A stretch of DNA of 64,000 nt from Cryptomeria japonica (taxonomy: Eukaryota > Streptophyta > Pinopsida > Cupressales > Cupressaceae): assembly GCF_030272615.1 (NCBI RefSeq), contig NC_081413.1, positions 724,188,649 to 724,252,648 of the forward strand. Direction: 5' to 3'. This document shows, piece after piece, positions 22,485 through 34,017 of the stretch (position 1 is the stretch's first letter; every line of letters starts with the position of its first letter). A program made the translations under genes and the position numbers. The notes below the pieces were generated by a model. It was given only the letters and a program-made list of their open reading frames with translations, ran no database searches and was not told the origin of the DNA.

Positions 22485-23620
22485 AACACTTAGCTCTAGG
22501 TTTGACGTAGACTATGAATTTCTCAAGTTTCCTAAAGTAATTTATTCTTATCATAGAATTTAGGGATTAAAATTTGTAGGTATCAAAATTTGTAATATCC
22601 TTGTTTCTCTATCACAATCACTTATATGAATATAGATTCAATTCTACAAGGGTAGAATTTAATTAGACCATGAAAGTTTATTTCTATTGATAGATCCAAT
22701 ATTTACTATTTTTTCTTTGATTTTTATTCACTATAGAGTACCCTATCTATTCTAACATAAAATAAAGGTCTTGCGATGCCTAGTGCACATGTGGTAAAAT
22801 AATTACCCCCTTATGTAAAACCATGAAGTTGATTCTAAGTTGATAAATTTGAAACTAGATTGAGAACATTGAGAAATGGCATGTGTGCACCCTAGAATGC
22901 TTAAATGTAATGTAGCTATTACTAGATACATATTTTAGCTTGCGATGTGTGCTAGAAGGTGTTCAATTCACGTATTCATTTGATATTATTTTTAAATCAT
23001 ATTAATTTCTTAAATACAACACCCTAGTATGTATTTTACTATTTCATACTTCACGTTATCTCATAATGATCATTTGAAAGGAAAACAACTAATTCCAACT
23101 TTTAGTTTCAATTTTGAAACAAATAGATTGTTTCCAAGACTAAATATTTACTCTTTGTTAGAAAATAGATAAATCGAGGATTAGGCCTAGACCCTAAGAA
23201 ATAGTTCAAATCAAAAAAAAAATTCAAGATCAAGTTTTGTGCTAGCTTCAGGTTGTAAAAATCATCAGTTTTCATGTGTTAGCTATTACATTAGAGACAA
23301 ACTTGACCAATGAGATTTTGAAATGAAAAGGAAAGTGCTAGAATATGCAATCTTCGTGATCAAACTCTTACTATGGTTGTTTCGCCATAAATAACTTTCT
23401 TACAATAATTCACAAAAAATATTTGAAGTCAAATATTGTAAAAGATGTGTCTTTGAATAATTTCAACCATCAAATTCTTATATCATATTGTGAAATATAA
23501 AATAAAATTGGCAAATTGATAGATGAACATTATTTAAAATATTTTTATAAAATAGAGTTTGAAAGTTTTGAAATCAAGTAAATTGGGATATAGCGCCTTA
23601 ACCTTTACATATCAACCTTC
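22485..23620 (-). repeat. Right copy of the long direct repeat; probable 5' LTR of the ancient Copia
   Basis: Partner of 4520-5909 in the same orientation, with shared blocks TAGAGTACCCTATCTATT (about 22733), GCATGTGTGCACCCTAGAAT (about 22880), GTGTGCTAGAAGGTGTTC (about 22946) and ACAACACCCTAG (about 23020). It has one unit of the segment that is tandemly duplicated at 5165-5435. The right edge resembles the sequence just before 5909 (TAAATTGGGATATAGCGCC against TAAATTAGGAGCAAGG). Boundaries are approximate. Confidence 0.55.
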
Positions 23621-24164
23621 AAGGTGGTACAAAGGGATCTCACAAGCAACGAGACGACCAAAGACCAAAAAACTAGTTGATAGTAAGAACTAGAGTGTTA
23701 ACCAAGACAAAACATGAGTCAACTAAATCATCTTGAACAGAGCCTACATCTACTAGTGGGTTTTGCAGAGGACCCAAAAAACATAAGCCAAAGACACTTT
23801 GAGTTGAGAGGAAAATAGTCAAAGAATGGGTTAAACCCCCACAAACAACAAACAACAAACACCTTCAATAGTTAAAAAAACAACTAAATCCCTTTCAACT
23901 AAAGCCAAAAACAAAACTCAAATTTATGAAAACCACAAAACTATTCATATACTCCTCCAAAGAATAATTGCATACTAAACCTTTTCACAAAATCTCTCAA
24001 AGCATCAGATCAAAATCACATTGATCAAGACATGTTTCTAAGCAAGATCAAAATCAGATACCTATGTCTAGCATTAGCTCATCCTCCCATACAAAAAATG
24101 ACTCTCAAGTAGCTTCCATATCTCCCACCATTCATTCATCCCCTAAAGCTTCATATCCACCATC
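23621..24164 (+). pseudogene. Degenerate sequence hosting Copia 1; left part of a probable Gypsy spacer
   Basis: No usable frame. The right part is rich in CATCC/CCATTC words that would encode Pro, Ser and His, and it continues without a break at 30861 once Copia 1 is removed (both sides carry the CCATC duplication). See 30861-31967 for the better-preserved part. Confidence 0.35.
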
Positions 24165-25220
24165 TGTTGGTATTTTGGTATGTTTTTGTCATTGATGTCA
24201 ACACCTTCTGAAACACTAGCACTTTGGAAATCTAGCAACATTCATCGGCAAGCAAGTAACTATTCCACAGTTACTGGTATATGGTTCACCAGCAGGATAC
24301 AATATTCACCGGCACTTGGAATGATAAGGAAGACAATTGGTAATGTCGAAGACATCGTATGGACACTTTGTTTTGAAGAATTAATCATTGGTATATTCAT
24401 ATTTGCATATTTGCTTTTACCGGCAAATAGGTCCAGGGTTATCTAGGGTTACACCGGCAGGTTTATCTTTTCCAGATCAACATGGCATGCTATGGAGATG
24501 ATTTATTATTGTTGTAAATGCATTAAGCCAACATGTTTAATTGGTTATTGCATCGGATATTATATTGTATGTAAAATGTTTTTTATTGTAATATCTTGTA
24601 GAGCAGACCTACTAAAATTGGTCTTAGGTTATGGTATAAATGTAAGATCTCATTTGTAAGATCGAATGTGGAATGCAAAAAAGAATTGTGTGAAGGTATA
24701 TGCAAGATTAAGAAGAGGTATACATGAAGATGTCATTTGAAGGTGAAGCTAGGTTTTTGTAGAAGCATATCAGCATTGCACCGATACTGAATCCAACATA
24801 TGAAGATGCTATTTTATGCAGTACATTCTTATTGGATCTAACCATCCAACTGTAGTCAATATGACTCCCACTTTGTGATTGAGCAGTGAGCTCTAGGCTG
24901 TTGGCCTTTCTACATGTGCAGACCCCATTTATATACACTTACTATCTACGGTAGTATCATCTGATTGTGGGTAAGGTTTCCCAATGTGGTTTTTCCCCTT
25001 ACAGGGTTTCCACGTACAAATATTGGTGTTATGTGTTGTGTATGACTCTATGTTTATGTTTCATGCGTTAATCTCTACCGATATAGCAATTTACTGTTAA
25101 CACTATCTACCAACACACTTAACTGGTTTACCGGTATTAAGCATTAAGTTGGTTAATTAAATTTATTAGACAACTGATTCACCCCCCCCCCCCCCTCTCA
25201 GTTGTCTCTGGGACCTAACA
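24165..25220 (+). repeat. Copia 1 5' LTR
   Basis: 1,056 bp, TG...CA. It carries the promoter and RNA ends of the element. Near the end is GGGTTTCCACGTACAAA (25002), then an inverted repeat GACAACTGA/TCAGTTGTC (25169-25177 and 25198-25206) around a run of about 15 C residues, then GGACCTAACA. Confidence 0.96.
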
Positions 25221-25222
25221 AT

Positions 25223-25234
25223 TGGTATCAGAGC
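25223..25234 (+). promoter_or_regulatory. Copia 1 primer binding site (initiator tRNA-Met)
   Basis: TGGTATCAGAGC, two bases after the LTR end, is the exact complement of the plant initiator methionine tRNA 3' end used to prime minus-strand synthesis. Confidence 0.95.
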
Positions 25235-25276
25235 TTAGTCCTCTTTTGCAGAAGTTTAACAACTTGAGGAGATCCA

Positions 25277-26221
25277 GTGTCTACTAATTATTTTAGGAAG
25301 GACAGTCCTAAACTTGATGGAACCAACTATGGGATATGGAAGATCAGTATGGAGACACATCTGAATTGCATCGGTAAAGACATCTGGGAAGTTACAAAGA
25401 ATGGTTATACTATTGTTGTAGCTAGTCAGACTTCTCCAACTACCTTAGCTAAAGATGAAGAGAATGATTGTAAAGCAAGAGAAGCACTTTTGAGCGCATT
25501 ATCAGATCAACAAATCATGGGATTATCAGATAGGTCTACTGTTAAAGCTATTTGGGATCATTTGGAAACACTAAATGAAGGAGATTCCATAGTCAAGATT
25601 GCAAAACTTGAAAGCTTCCAAGTCAGGTATGAACATCTAAAAATGGAAGAAGATGAAAGGATTTCTGCTTTTATGGAAAGAGTATATGAAATTGTTTTGG
25701 GTATTAAATGTTGTGGAGGAACCTTGAGTAAGGATGAAATTGTTTCAAAAATCTTAAGAGGATTGCCACCGGCATATAAAATGAAGGTTACTACTATAAA
25801 TGAGTTGAGAACAATGTCTAATACATCAGTAACTAGGGATACATTGATTGGAAAACTTTTAGCCTTTGAAATTGAGGAATTTGGTCCTATTGCTACTATA
25901 AAGACTGATCTGACCTTTAAAGCATCAACATCATTTGCTCCATCATTTGACAAATCAGACTGGAAAGCCTTTTATGCAAGAGAACTTGAAGAAACCAGGA
26001 AGGAAAATGAAGAGCTTGAAGAACTTGAAGCACTATTTGCAAGAAAAATGCCAAAAGGTCCAGTTGGAAGTAAGTATGAAGGTAAAGAACCCTTTAAATG
26101 TTTCAACTGCAATAAGATTGGTCATATGGCTTTGAGATGCCCTGATAGACATGATAGACTAAGAGAAGAAGCTAGAAGAACATACATGCCTAATCCTGAA
26201 TATCAGAGATACAGATCTTAG
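25277..26221 (+). pseudogene. Copia 1 gag
   Basis: 314-codon frame. The capsid-type N terminus has KLDGTNYGIWKISMETHL, a gag form common in plant Copia elements. A CCHC zinc knuckle CFNCNKIGHMALRC lies near residues 275-288 and is followed by a basic tail. The frame ends at TAG 26219-26221, and readable sequence continues (KNKDKFYYIVDEG) to about 26290. A frame change near 26290 then leads into pol. Copia elements normally keep gag and pol in a single frame, so the stop and the frameshift are probably damage. Confidence 0.85.
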
Positions 26222-26298
26222 AAGAACAAAGACAAATTCTATTACATTGTTGATGAAGGTGTGACTAATGATTCTAATGAGGATCTAGCAGACAATGG

Positions 26299-29200
26299 AT
26301 GGGTTTTGTTGCTATAACAGAAGATCAACTGGCACCTACTGCTCAACCGGTAGAACAAGCCCTAGCAGCCAAAGTTGAAGTAAAGGATGAATGGATCATT
26401 GACTCCGGATGCTCACATCATATGACAGGGGACAAAGGTAAATTCTTGAACTTTCAAGAATACAATGGAGGTTTAGTAAGATTTGGAGATGACAAAGCAT
26501 GTTCAATCAAAGGTAAGGGTTCAATATCTCTTGATGGTAAGCATAACACTGACAATGTCTACTATGTTGAAGGATTAAAGCATAATCTTTTAAGTGTTGG
26601 TCAATTAGTTGAGAAAGGATTTCAGTTACAATTTAAAAATGGAAAATGTAAAATCATGAATAGAACTGGTTTGGAAATTGCAACTGGTAATCAGACTAGA
26701 GGTAATATCTTTCATTTGAATAACAGTGAAAAGGCATACTTGATTGCACGTATAGATGAAATTCGGTTATGGCATAAGAGACTATGTCATGTAAACTTTG
26801 ATTGCATGGTAAAAATTAGTACTTCTAAGGCAGTTAGAGATCTACCTAAAATTGTGAAACCTCAGGATACAATTTGTAAGGAATGTCAATTTGGAAAACA
26901 AGTTAGAGCTAGTTTCAAAAGTATTCCAGAAAAATCCAATAATGCTCTTGATTTGATTCACACTGATTTATGTGGTCCAACTAGAACTAAAAGCTTACAA
27001 GGTGATAGATATTTCATGCTAATTATTGATGATTATTCTAGAATGTGTTGGGTTACTTTTCTCAGAGAAAAATCAGAAGCACTTGGAAAGTTCAAATTGT
27101 TCAAAGCAATGGTTGAGAATGAAACCAGTAAGAAAATCAAATGTTTAAGATCAGATCAAGGAGGAGAATTCACATCTAAGGACTTTAATACATTCTATGA
27201 AGTGAATGAAATCAGAAGACAGTTATCAACACCTCAGACACCACAGTAGAATGGAGTTGTTGAAAGGAAAAATAGAACTATCTTGGATGCAGCAAGAAGT
27301 ATGTTATCAGAAGCAAATCTACCACTTGTGTATTGGAGAGAAGCAGTTAGCACTGCTGTCTATACATTCAACAAAGTTCACATCAAAGGTGAAACCGGTA
27401 AGACCCCTCATGAACTATGGTTTGGTAATAATCCTACTCTTAAATATTTCAGAATTTTTGGAAGTAAATGTTATATTAGAAGAGATGAGTATATTGGCAA
27501 ATTTGATCCTAGAAGTGATGAAGGAATATTTCTTGGTTATTCATCTAAGAGCAAGGCATATAGATGTATTAATAAGAGATTGCAGAAAATTGTTGAGAGT
27601 ACAAATGTAAAGATTGATGAACAATTCTGAGGAACTTCAAGGTATATAGACTCTGAACCGGCAACAGAAATTGTGACAAATGAACCTACACTAAATCCAC
27701 CGGTACAGAATGAAGATCCAGTTACCCCGGTATCATCAGAGGACTCCACAATAATCGAAGAACAACAGCAAACTAAGACACCCCGGTATGGAAGATTGAA
27801 TCATTTTGAAGATCAAATAATTAGAAACAAATTTAAAGGAGTTATGACAAGAGGAAGATTGGAAAATGAAGAGGTATGTCTTATTTCTCAAATTGAACCA
27901 TCATCTATCAATGAGGCATGTGAAGATAAATTTTGGATTAAAGCTATGGAAGAAGAATTAGGACAAATTGAGAAAAATAATACTTGGACATTAGTTCCCT
28001 GGCCTAAAGATAAAAATTTAATTGGAACCAAATGGGTATTTAGAAACAAACTTAATGAAGATGGTAAGGTTGTCAGAAATAAAGCAAGACTAGTATGTAA
28101 GGGATATTCTCAGAAAGAAGGAGTTGATTACAATGAAACCTTTGCACCGGTAGTCAGAATTGAGGCAGTCAGATTATTCTTGGCTTTTGCAGCTCACAAG
28201 GACTACAAAGTTTATCAAATGGATATTAAATGTGCATTTTTGAATGGAGATCTTGAAGAGGAAGTATATATTGAACAACCTGATGGATTTTCTTTGACAG
28301 ATGACAATGATATGGTTTGCAGGTTAAGAAAAGCTCTGTATGGATTAAAACAAGCCCCAAGAGCTTGGTCTACAAGGTTGGATAAGTATCTTTTAAAGAT
28401 TGGTTTTACTAAAGGAAATGCAGATAGCGATTTATATTACAAAATAACTAATGATGACATCTTGATTATTGAAGTATTTGTTGATGATATGATCTTTGGA
28501 GGAGAAGATGGATTATGTAAGGAATTTTCTATTAAAATGCAGCAAGAATTTGAAATGTCTATGATTGGAGAAATAAAATTCTTTTTAGGATTATAGATTT
28601 CATAGACTGATAAAGGTATATTTTTGAGTCAATCCAAGTACTTGAAATAATTACTAAAGAAATTTGGGATGGAGAACTCTAAACCGGTAAGCACACCTAT
28701 GACTACAAATGACAAATTATCTCAAAGGGATGAATCTACACCTGTTAATCCAACTAGATACAAATCTATGATAGGAGGTTTACTGTATTTGACACAAACT
28801 AGGCCTGATATTATGAATGCAGTATGTATTGTTTCTAGATTTCAAAGTAATCCTAGGGAAAATCATGAATCAGCAGTAAAAAGGATTTTCTGGTACTTAC
28901 AAGGCACAACAAATCTTGGATTATGGTATCCTAGAGATGAAAATTTTGACCTATGTGCATACACAGATGCAAATTGGGCAGGAGATGTGGATGATAGAAA
29001 AAGAACCACTAGAGGAGCATTCTTTCTTGGAAAAAGATTAGTTTCTTGGTTGAATAAGAAACAGAGTTGTACATCTTTATCAACAGCCAAATCAGAATAT
29101 GTTGCAGCAGCAACTAACTGTACACAGGTACTATGGCTTAAGCAAATGTTGAAAGACATAAAGGTAAAATGCAAGGAACCTATTACTATATATTGTGATA

Positions 29201-29430
29201 ACACTGCAGCAATTGATATATCTAAGAATATGGTATTACATTCTAAAACAAAACATGTTTCTATCAAACTGAATTTTCTAAGGGAAAAAGTTGAAGAAAA
29301 AGAGATAAAACTGGTTTATGTGAATACTAAAGAACAGCTTGCAGATATTTTCACAAAACCTTTGCCTAAGGAGACCTTTGAATATCTCAAAGATCAGCTT
29401 GGAGTCATACCACCACTGATAGAGACTTAG
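26299..29430 (+). pseudogene. Copia 1 pol: protease, integrase, reverse transcriptase, RNase H
   Basis: One frame throughout, broken only by stops at 27247 (TAG in TPQ*NGVVERKN), 27628 (TGA), 28594 and 28603 (TAG) and 28648 (TAA). Domains in order: protease with WIIDSGCSHHMTG (active Asp at 26401); integrase zinc part ending CKECQFGKQ; core with HTDLCGP and LRSDQGGEF, and the third acidic residue in VVERKN just after the first stop; reverse transcriptase with [12 protein letters not shown] and FVDDM (28477-28488); RNase H with YTDANWAGD and AKSEYVAAA; final LADIFTKPLP. Codon-level conservation between the stops suggests that few other changes have accumulated. Confidence 0.95.
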
Positions 29431-29510
29431 ACAGTTGATGATTGTCATCAACCAGCATAATTGAAAGACAAATCTTTTACTCCGGTGTTTGATGAGGAAG
29501 CTACTTCTCA

Positions 29511-29792
29511 GGGGGAGTAGTTAGTATATTGAATTGATTGGTATTTTGTATGAACTTGATTTTTGTAACTTTGGCATTTGATGTCAAAGGGGGAGAGATA
29601 TCTATGGAAAAACACATTATCTTTTGAGAAGAGATTGGTATTAAAGATTAATCTTTGGATAAACACATGTTGCTCCCAGGGGGAGAAATTGTTGTTTAAA
29701 GGAGATTGTTGGTTTTTGGTATTTAGCATTTTTGTTTTGGCACTTTGATGGTTTTTCCATCTTGTGTTGCCATCAATGCCAAAGGGGGAGAT
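29511..29792 (+). promoter_or_regulatory. Copia 1 cluster of four polypurine tracts
   Basis: GGGGGAG-centred purine tracts at 29511-29520, 29586-29595, 29678-29688 and 29781-29792. The last abuts the 3' LTR and would prime plus-strand synthesis. Several such tracts before the 3' LTR are a reported hallmark of Sireviruses. Confidence 0.85.
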
Positions 29793-30860
29793 TGTTGGTA
29801 TTTTGGTATGGTTTTGGCATTGATGTCAACACCTACTGAAACACTAGCACTTTGGAAATCCAGCAACATTCACCGACAAGCAAGTAACTATTGCACAGTT
29901 ACTGGTATATGGTTCACCGACAGGATATAATATTCACCGGCACTTGGAATGATATAGAAGACACTTGGTAATGTCGAAGACATCATATGGATACTTTGTT
30001 TTGAAGAATTAATCATTGGTATATTCATATTCGCATATTTGCTTTTACCGGCAAATAGGTCCAGGGTTATCTAGGGTTACACCGACAGGTCTATCTTTTC
30101 CAGATCAGCATGGCACGCTATGGAGATGATTTATTATTGTTGTAAATGCATTAAGCTGACATGTTTAATCAGTTATTGCATCAGATATTATATTGTATGT
30201 AAAATGTTTTTTATTGTAATATCTTGTAGAGCCGACCTACTAAAATTGGTCTTAGGTTATGGTATAAATGTAAGATCTTATTTGTAAGATCGAATGTGTA
30301 ATGCGAAAAAGAATTGTGTGAAGGTATATGTGAGATTAAGCAGAGGTATACATGAAGACATCATTTGAAGGTGAAGCTAGGTTTTTGAAGAAGCATATCA
30401 GCATTACACCGGTACTAAATCCAACATATGAAGATGCTATTTTGTGCAGTACATTCTTATTGGATCTAACCATCCAACTGTAGTCAGTGTGACTCCCATT
30501 TTGTGATTGAGCAGTGAGCTCTAGGTTGTTGGCCTTTCTGCATGTGCAGACCCCATTTATGTACACTTACTATCTGCAGTAGTATCATCTGATTGTGGGT
30601 AAGGTTTCCCACCGTGGTTTTTCCCCTTACAGGGTTTCCACATACAAATATTGGTGTTATGTGTTGTGGATGACTCTATGTTTATGTTTCATGCATTAAT
30701 CTCTATCGGTATAGCAATTTAATGTTAACACTGTCTACCGGCACACTTAATTGGTTTACCGGTATTAAGCATTAAGCATTAAGTTGGTTAATTAAATTTA
30801 TTAGACAATTGATTCACCCCCCCCCCCCCCCCCCCTCTTAGTTGTCTTTGGGACCTAACA
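29793..30860 (+). repeat. Copia 1 3' LTR
   Basis: 1,068 bp partner of 24165-25220, slightly longer through a longer C run and a repeated GCATTAA. The inverted repeat around the C run is kept in altered form (GACAATTGA 30804-30812, TTAGTTGTC 30838-30846), with one change on each side. CCATC follows. Confidence 0.96.
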
Positions 30861-31967
30861 CCATCTTCATCAAACAATATATCCAATGATGGCACCTTTC
30901 AAGTTTACCCCCTGGCTATTCATAACATAAATCCAAGCTAGCACCTTTCTTTATACAAATCCCTTATACAATCCAAAAATTCTAGATCCAATGCCACCAT
31001 TTGTTTCATTCCCAATCAAGCCTACTCTAGAGAGGCACATTCAAAATCCATGCTTATTATTCCAAAGTGTTTATTCCTTCCAAGAATCCCCATACATATA
31101 TCCAGCTCATACCCCATGTCAAGAGGATAATCCAAATTCAAATGAAACAAGTCCTAGCATAAACCAAGATCAAGATACCAAAATCCTACCATCCCATCCA
31201 ATTTTTGACCGATATTCCTTCTTTTGAGATTCTTATGATGATCCCCTCATCCCTTTTTATTCTATCCAATATTTTCCTCTTCCATCTCAAGAGAAAACCA
31301 TATTTCCAAATCCCATTCATAATCCACCTCCTAAGCAAGACCATGATATCCCTTTCATCACATCCAATGATCTCATTCATAATCAAAAGAAAAGCACAAA
31401 TTCCAATGATCATCTTCCATGTCAAGATCAAAGTGTCCCTTAAAACTCCACGCCATGATTCTAATCCTTGTCAAGATCCCATCATCCCTACCAAGCTAGT
31501 CGTGAACTCCTTACATATCAAATGGGTTCCTCTATGTTCATCCCACTTAGTTTACTTCACGAGATTATCATTTCTTCCATGTACCATATCCATCTCAAGA
31601 TAGACTCACATTTTGTATCAAAAACAATAAGTATCCCATTGGTAAAAATATGTGTCAAAGCATGCATTATCAAGGTAAAGGGTTGGGCCTACATGAACAA
31701 GGTATATTAGAACTCCTCCATATAAAATAAAATCCAAATTATCACATGGCCTTGGCTACATAGCTCACACTCAAGACATTGGTATCCAAGTTGCTAAATC
31801 CCTCATCCATCCATCCATCTAAGTCCAAACATGCACATTTCCTATCCTCCAAATCCATTTTGGGTCCTCATATTCCAAAATCAAAGCCTTCATCCCTTCC
31901 ATTTATCTTAGGTCCTTATATCCCTCCATTCACTATCCATGTCACTCCTAGCTCACAATCTAGTTAT
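30861..31967 (+). pseudogene. Degenerate Gypsy gag-pol spacer
   Basis: Pro/Ser/His-rich coding-like sequence with frames of up to about 130 codons but no single long frame. Near 31676-31770 the plus strand reads KGLGLHEQGILE and, after a frame change, HGLGYIAHTQDIG, a glycine pattern like the G-patch or linker blocks in Tat-type Gypsy elements (compare Gypsy 1 at 18790-18840). It is therefore read as spacer sequence of an old plus-strand Gypsy. A host Pro-rich gene is the alternative but is less likely given the breaks. Confidence 0.4.
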
Positions 31968-32131
31968 TGTTAGAACATAATGTTATTACAGTTATACCCT
32001 TAAAACAATAATATATAATTTTCTAATATAAGGTTATAAACCTTATATATTATATGCTTTATAAGCATATCCCATTTGAAATAATTATAATGTAATTATT
32101 AAATTATTAATTATTTATGAATGGGGGTTAT
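31968..32131 (+). repeat. Old LTR, left part (continues at 47012)
   Basis: Starts TGTTAGAACATAATGTTATT. When Gypsy 2 and one GTTAT are removed it joins 47012-47351, giving about 503 bp that ends TTTCTAACA, so the ends form the usual short inverted repeat TGTTAGAA/TTCTAACA. Its start resembles the LTR start at 58972 over about 100 bp. Confidence 0.55.
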
Positions 32132-32853
32132 TGATGCAGGATCATCCCCGATTCACATCAATCTTGCATCAACCAAAAAACATTTGCTTTTTTCTTTTTT
32201 TTGCATTCAATAGTCCTTTCTATGTGTCTCGGTTTTGGCTCACCGGTTCCTGTGGAGTTGGATTCTACTTGAAGACTTGATCATCCTACTTGCTTTCTAA
32301 CCGCATCTCATTTGGATCACTTTCCGGTAAGATATTTGCTACCGATTTCCTTGATAGTTTCTTGTTACCGATTGTCTGAGACCTATTCTATTGATCTACT
32401 TGAACCCATTCTGAAGCTTGGGGAGCCTTGGACATTGATCTCCTTGTTGCTTGGCGTATGGCCAACCTTCTATGTTTCATCCTTTGGATTTTCTGAAGGA
32501 ATCTCTTGATGGAGGCCAACCTCATTCATTTTTTCACATTAGGGTTTTGATCCTTTTTGGGCCGACCAAATCCTTTTGGATCGATATATATATTTGTAAT
32601 CATGCCTTCGAATGCAATCAATCAGAGAATCAAGGGGTATCAGATAGATAGATTGTTCCTAGAAGATATATCTTTCAATTCAAGGTCCCGGTGTGACCTA
32701 TTCTATGAGGCCTATGTGCCGGTATATCGTAACCTGGTTGTTACCAGTTGGATGTAATTAACTTTCATGCAAAAAAACTATCTATTATGCATTGCCTCCA
32801 TCATATCTGTGTGTTTGCGTTGTGTTAACTCTTGCTGACCAGTGACTACTTCA
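32132..32853 (+). repeat. Gypsy 2 5' LTR
   Basis: 722 bp, TG...CA. Compared with the 3' LTR it lacks about 35 bp near its end (after CTTGCTGAC), where the other copy has a GATCTCCTCGAGG segment. Confidence 0.9.
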
Positions 32854-32855
32854 AG

Positions 32856-32867
32856 TGGTATCAAAGT
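32856..32867 (+). promoter_or_regulatory. Gypsy 2 primer binding site
   Basis: TGGTATCAAAGT, 2 nt after the LTR, is a slightly altered match to the initiator tRNA-Met complement (TGGTATCAGAGC). Confidence 0.85.
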
Positions 32868-32960
32868 GAAGTTCATTCTAGAGGCTACGTGTCCTAAATA
32901 TTTTTGTAGGGTGGCGGATTGTATATTTGATCTACAATTGCAGAGGATTGGCGTGGATCA

Positions 32961-34017
32961 ATGGCACAAAGAGGAACTAGGAATGGCGGAGCGCATGGGA
33001 ATGCAGACCCTTCTATAATGGAGATGTTGAGAGGAATAGCAGCCTGGTTAGAATTCGTGGAGACAGCCCAAAGAAGAGGGTGACATATTGAGGATGTGAG
33101 CGAAGATAAAGGAGAAGAAGCCCCAACAGAACAAGTGAACCTACCGGTAGTTGATCCGGAGGAGGAAAGTTTTTTAAGGGTTTTGAGTAGGGTGAACACT
33201 AAACCTTATTTTACCCCACCGAAATATGATGGGAAGTTAGATTCAAATGATTAATGGATTGGATCTCGAAGATGGAGAAGTATTTTGATTTTGAAAAAAT
33301 AGCAAAAGAAAGGAAGGTGAAGTATGCTTGTACTCGGTTGAAGGGTCATGCATCTCTTTGGTGGGAGCACTTGCAAGTTTATAGGCAAAGCAGAGGTAAA
33401 GAAAAGATTAAGGCATGGGATAGGATGATTGCTAAGTTAAAATCAAATTTTGTCTCGGTAAATTACCAAGTAGATTTTTTCTAAAAGTTGCAGAATCTAA
33501 GACAGAAGGAATCTAGTGTGAAGGAGTACACCGAAGTATTTTACAAGTTGAACATCAGATCTGGACATTTGGATGATGAAATTGAATAAATTGCAAGATA
33601 TTTGAATGGATTGCAAATGTCTATACAAGATGAAATCAGTATGATCAAATTAGAGAGTGTTGAAGAGGCTTACCAGTATGCAATAAAGGCTAAACAGAAA
33701 TTGATTAAGAGGCATGAGCAGAGACAAAGAGGTAAAGGTGGAAGGTTTACTGAAGGAAGATTTCAAGGAGGAAGAGGATACGTTAGAGGAAGAGGAACCA
33801 ATACAGATCAAAATAAGGACAAGGGAGTGAGAAAGGAAGGTAATTCACACCGGAAGGTGATAGAAATTTCTATCTGAGGAGAGAACCGAATGGTTACCAA
33901 AATGAGAAAATTGGAAGACAAGACAAAAGGACATTCAGAGGAACCTATTTTAAATGTGGAGGAGAAGGACACCATGCATTTGAATGTAAGAAGTCAAAGG
34001 CTACCGAAAGAGCGTAA
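32961..34017 (+). pseudogene. Gypsy 2 gag
   Basis: Starts MAQRGTRNGGAHG at 32961. TPPKYDGKLDSND is followed by a stop and frameshift. The capsid core is in the frame 33254-33484 (DWISKMEKYFDFEKIAKE, GHASLWWEHL) and 33602-33877 (YLNGLQMSIQDEI from just before it), then a basic Arg/Gly-rich tail. The zinc knuckle near 33945-33990 reads YFKCGGEGHHAFEC: its first Cys codon has become TAT (33946-33948), which would abolish metal binding. Confidence 0.85.

Larger units (their letters stand above)
24165..30860 (+). mobile_element. Copia 1: complete Sirevirus-like LTR retrotransposon
   Basis: 6,696 bp bounded by two LTRs starting TGTTGGTATTTTGGTATG and ending GGGACCTAACA, and flanked by the perfect 5-bp target duplication CCATC (24160-24164 and 30861-30865). 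The order LTR - primer site - gag - protease - integrase - reverse transcriptase - RNase H - polypurine tracts - LTR is Copia. The LTRs differ by several percent (about a dozen mismatches in the first 200 bp), so the insertion is old. Multiple polypurine tracts before the 3' LTR and the gag type suggest the Sirevirus lineage. It is inactive because pol has in-frame stops. Confidence 0.96.

Noticed and set aside
25558-25953. 131-codon minus-strand frame across Copia 1 gag
   Set aside because: Antisense shadow of gag with no promoter or motif evidence. A genuine antisense transcript cannot be excluded but nothing supports it.
31205-31603. Overlapping frames of 80-130 codons considered as a host gene
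   Set aside because: No single continuous frame, no start context or domain, opposite-strand frames of similar length, and position in element debris.
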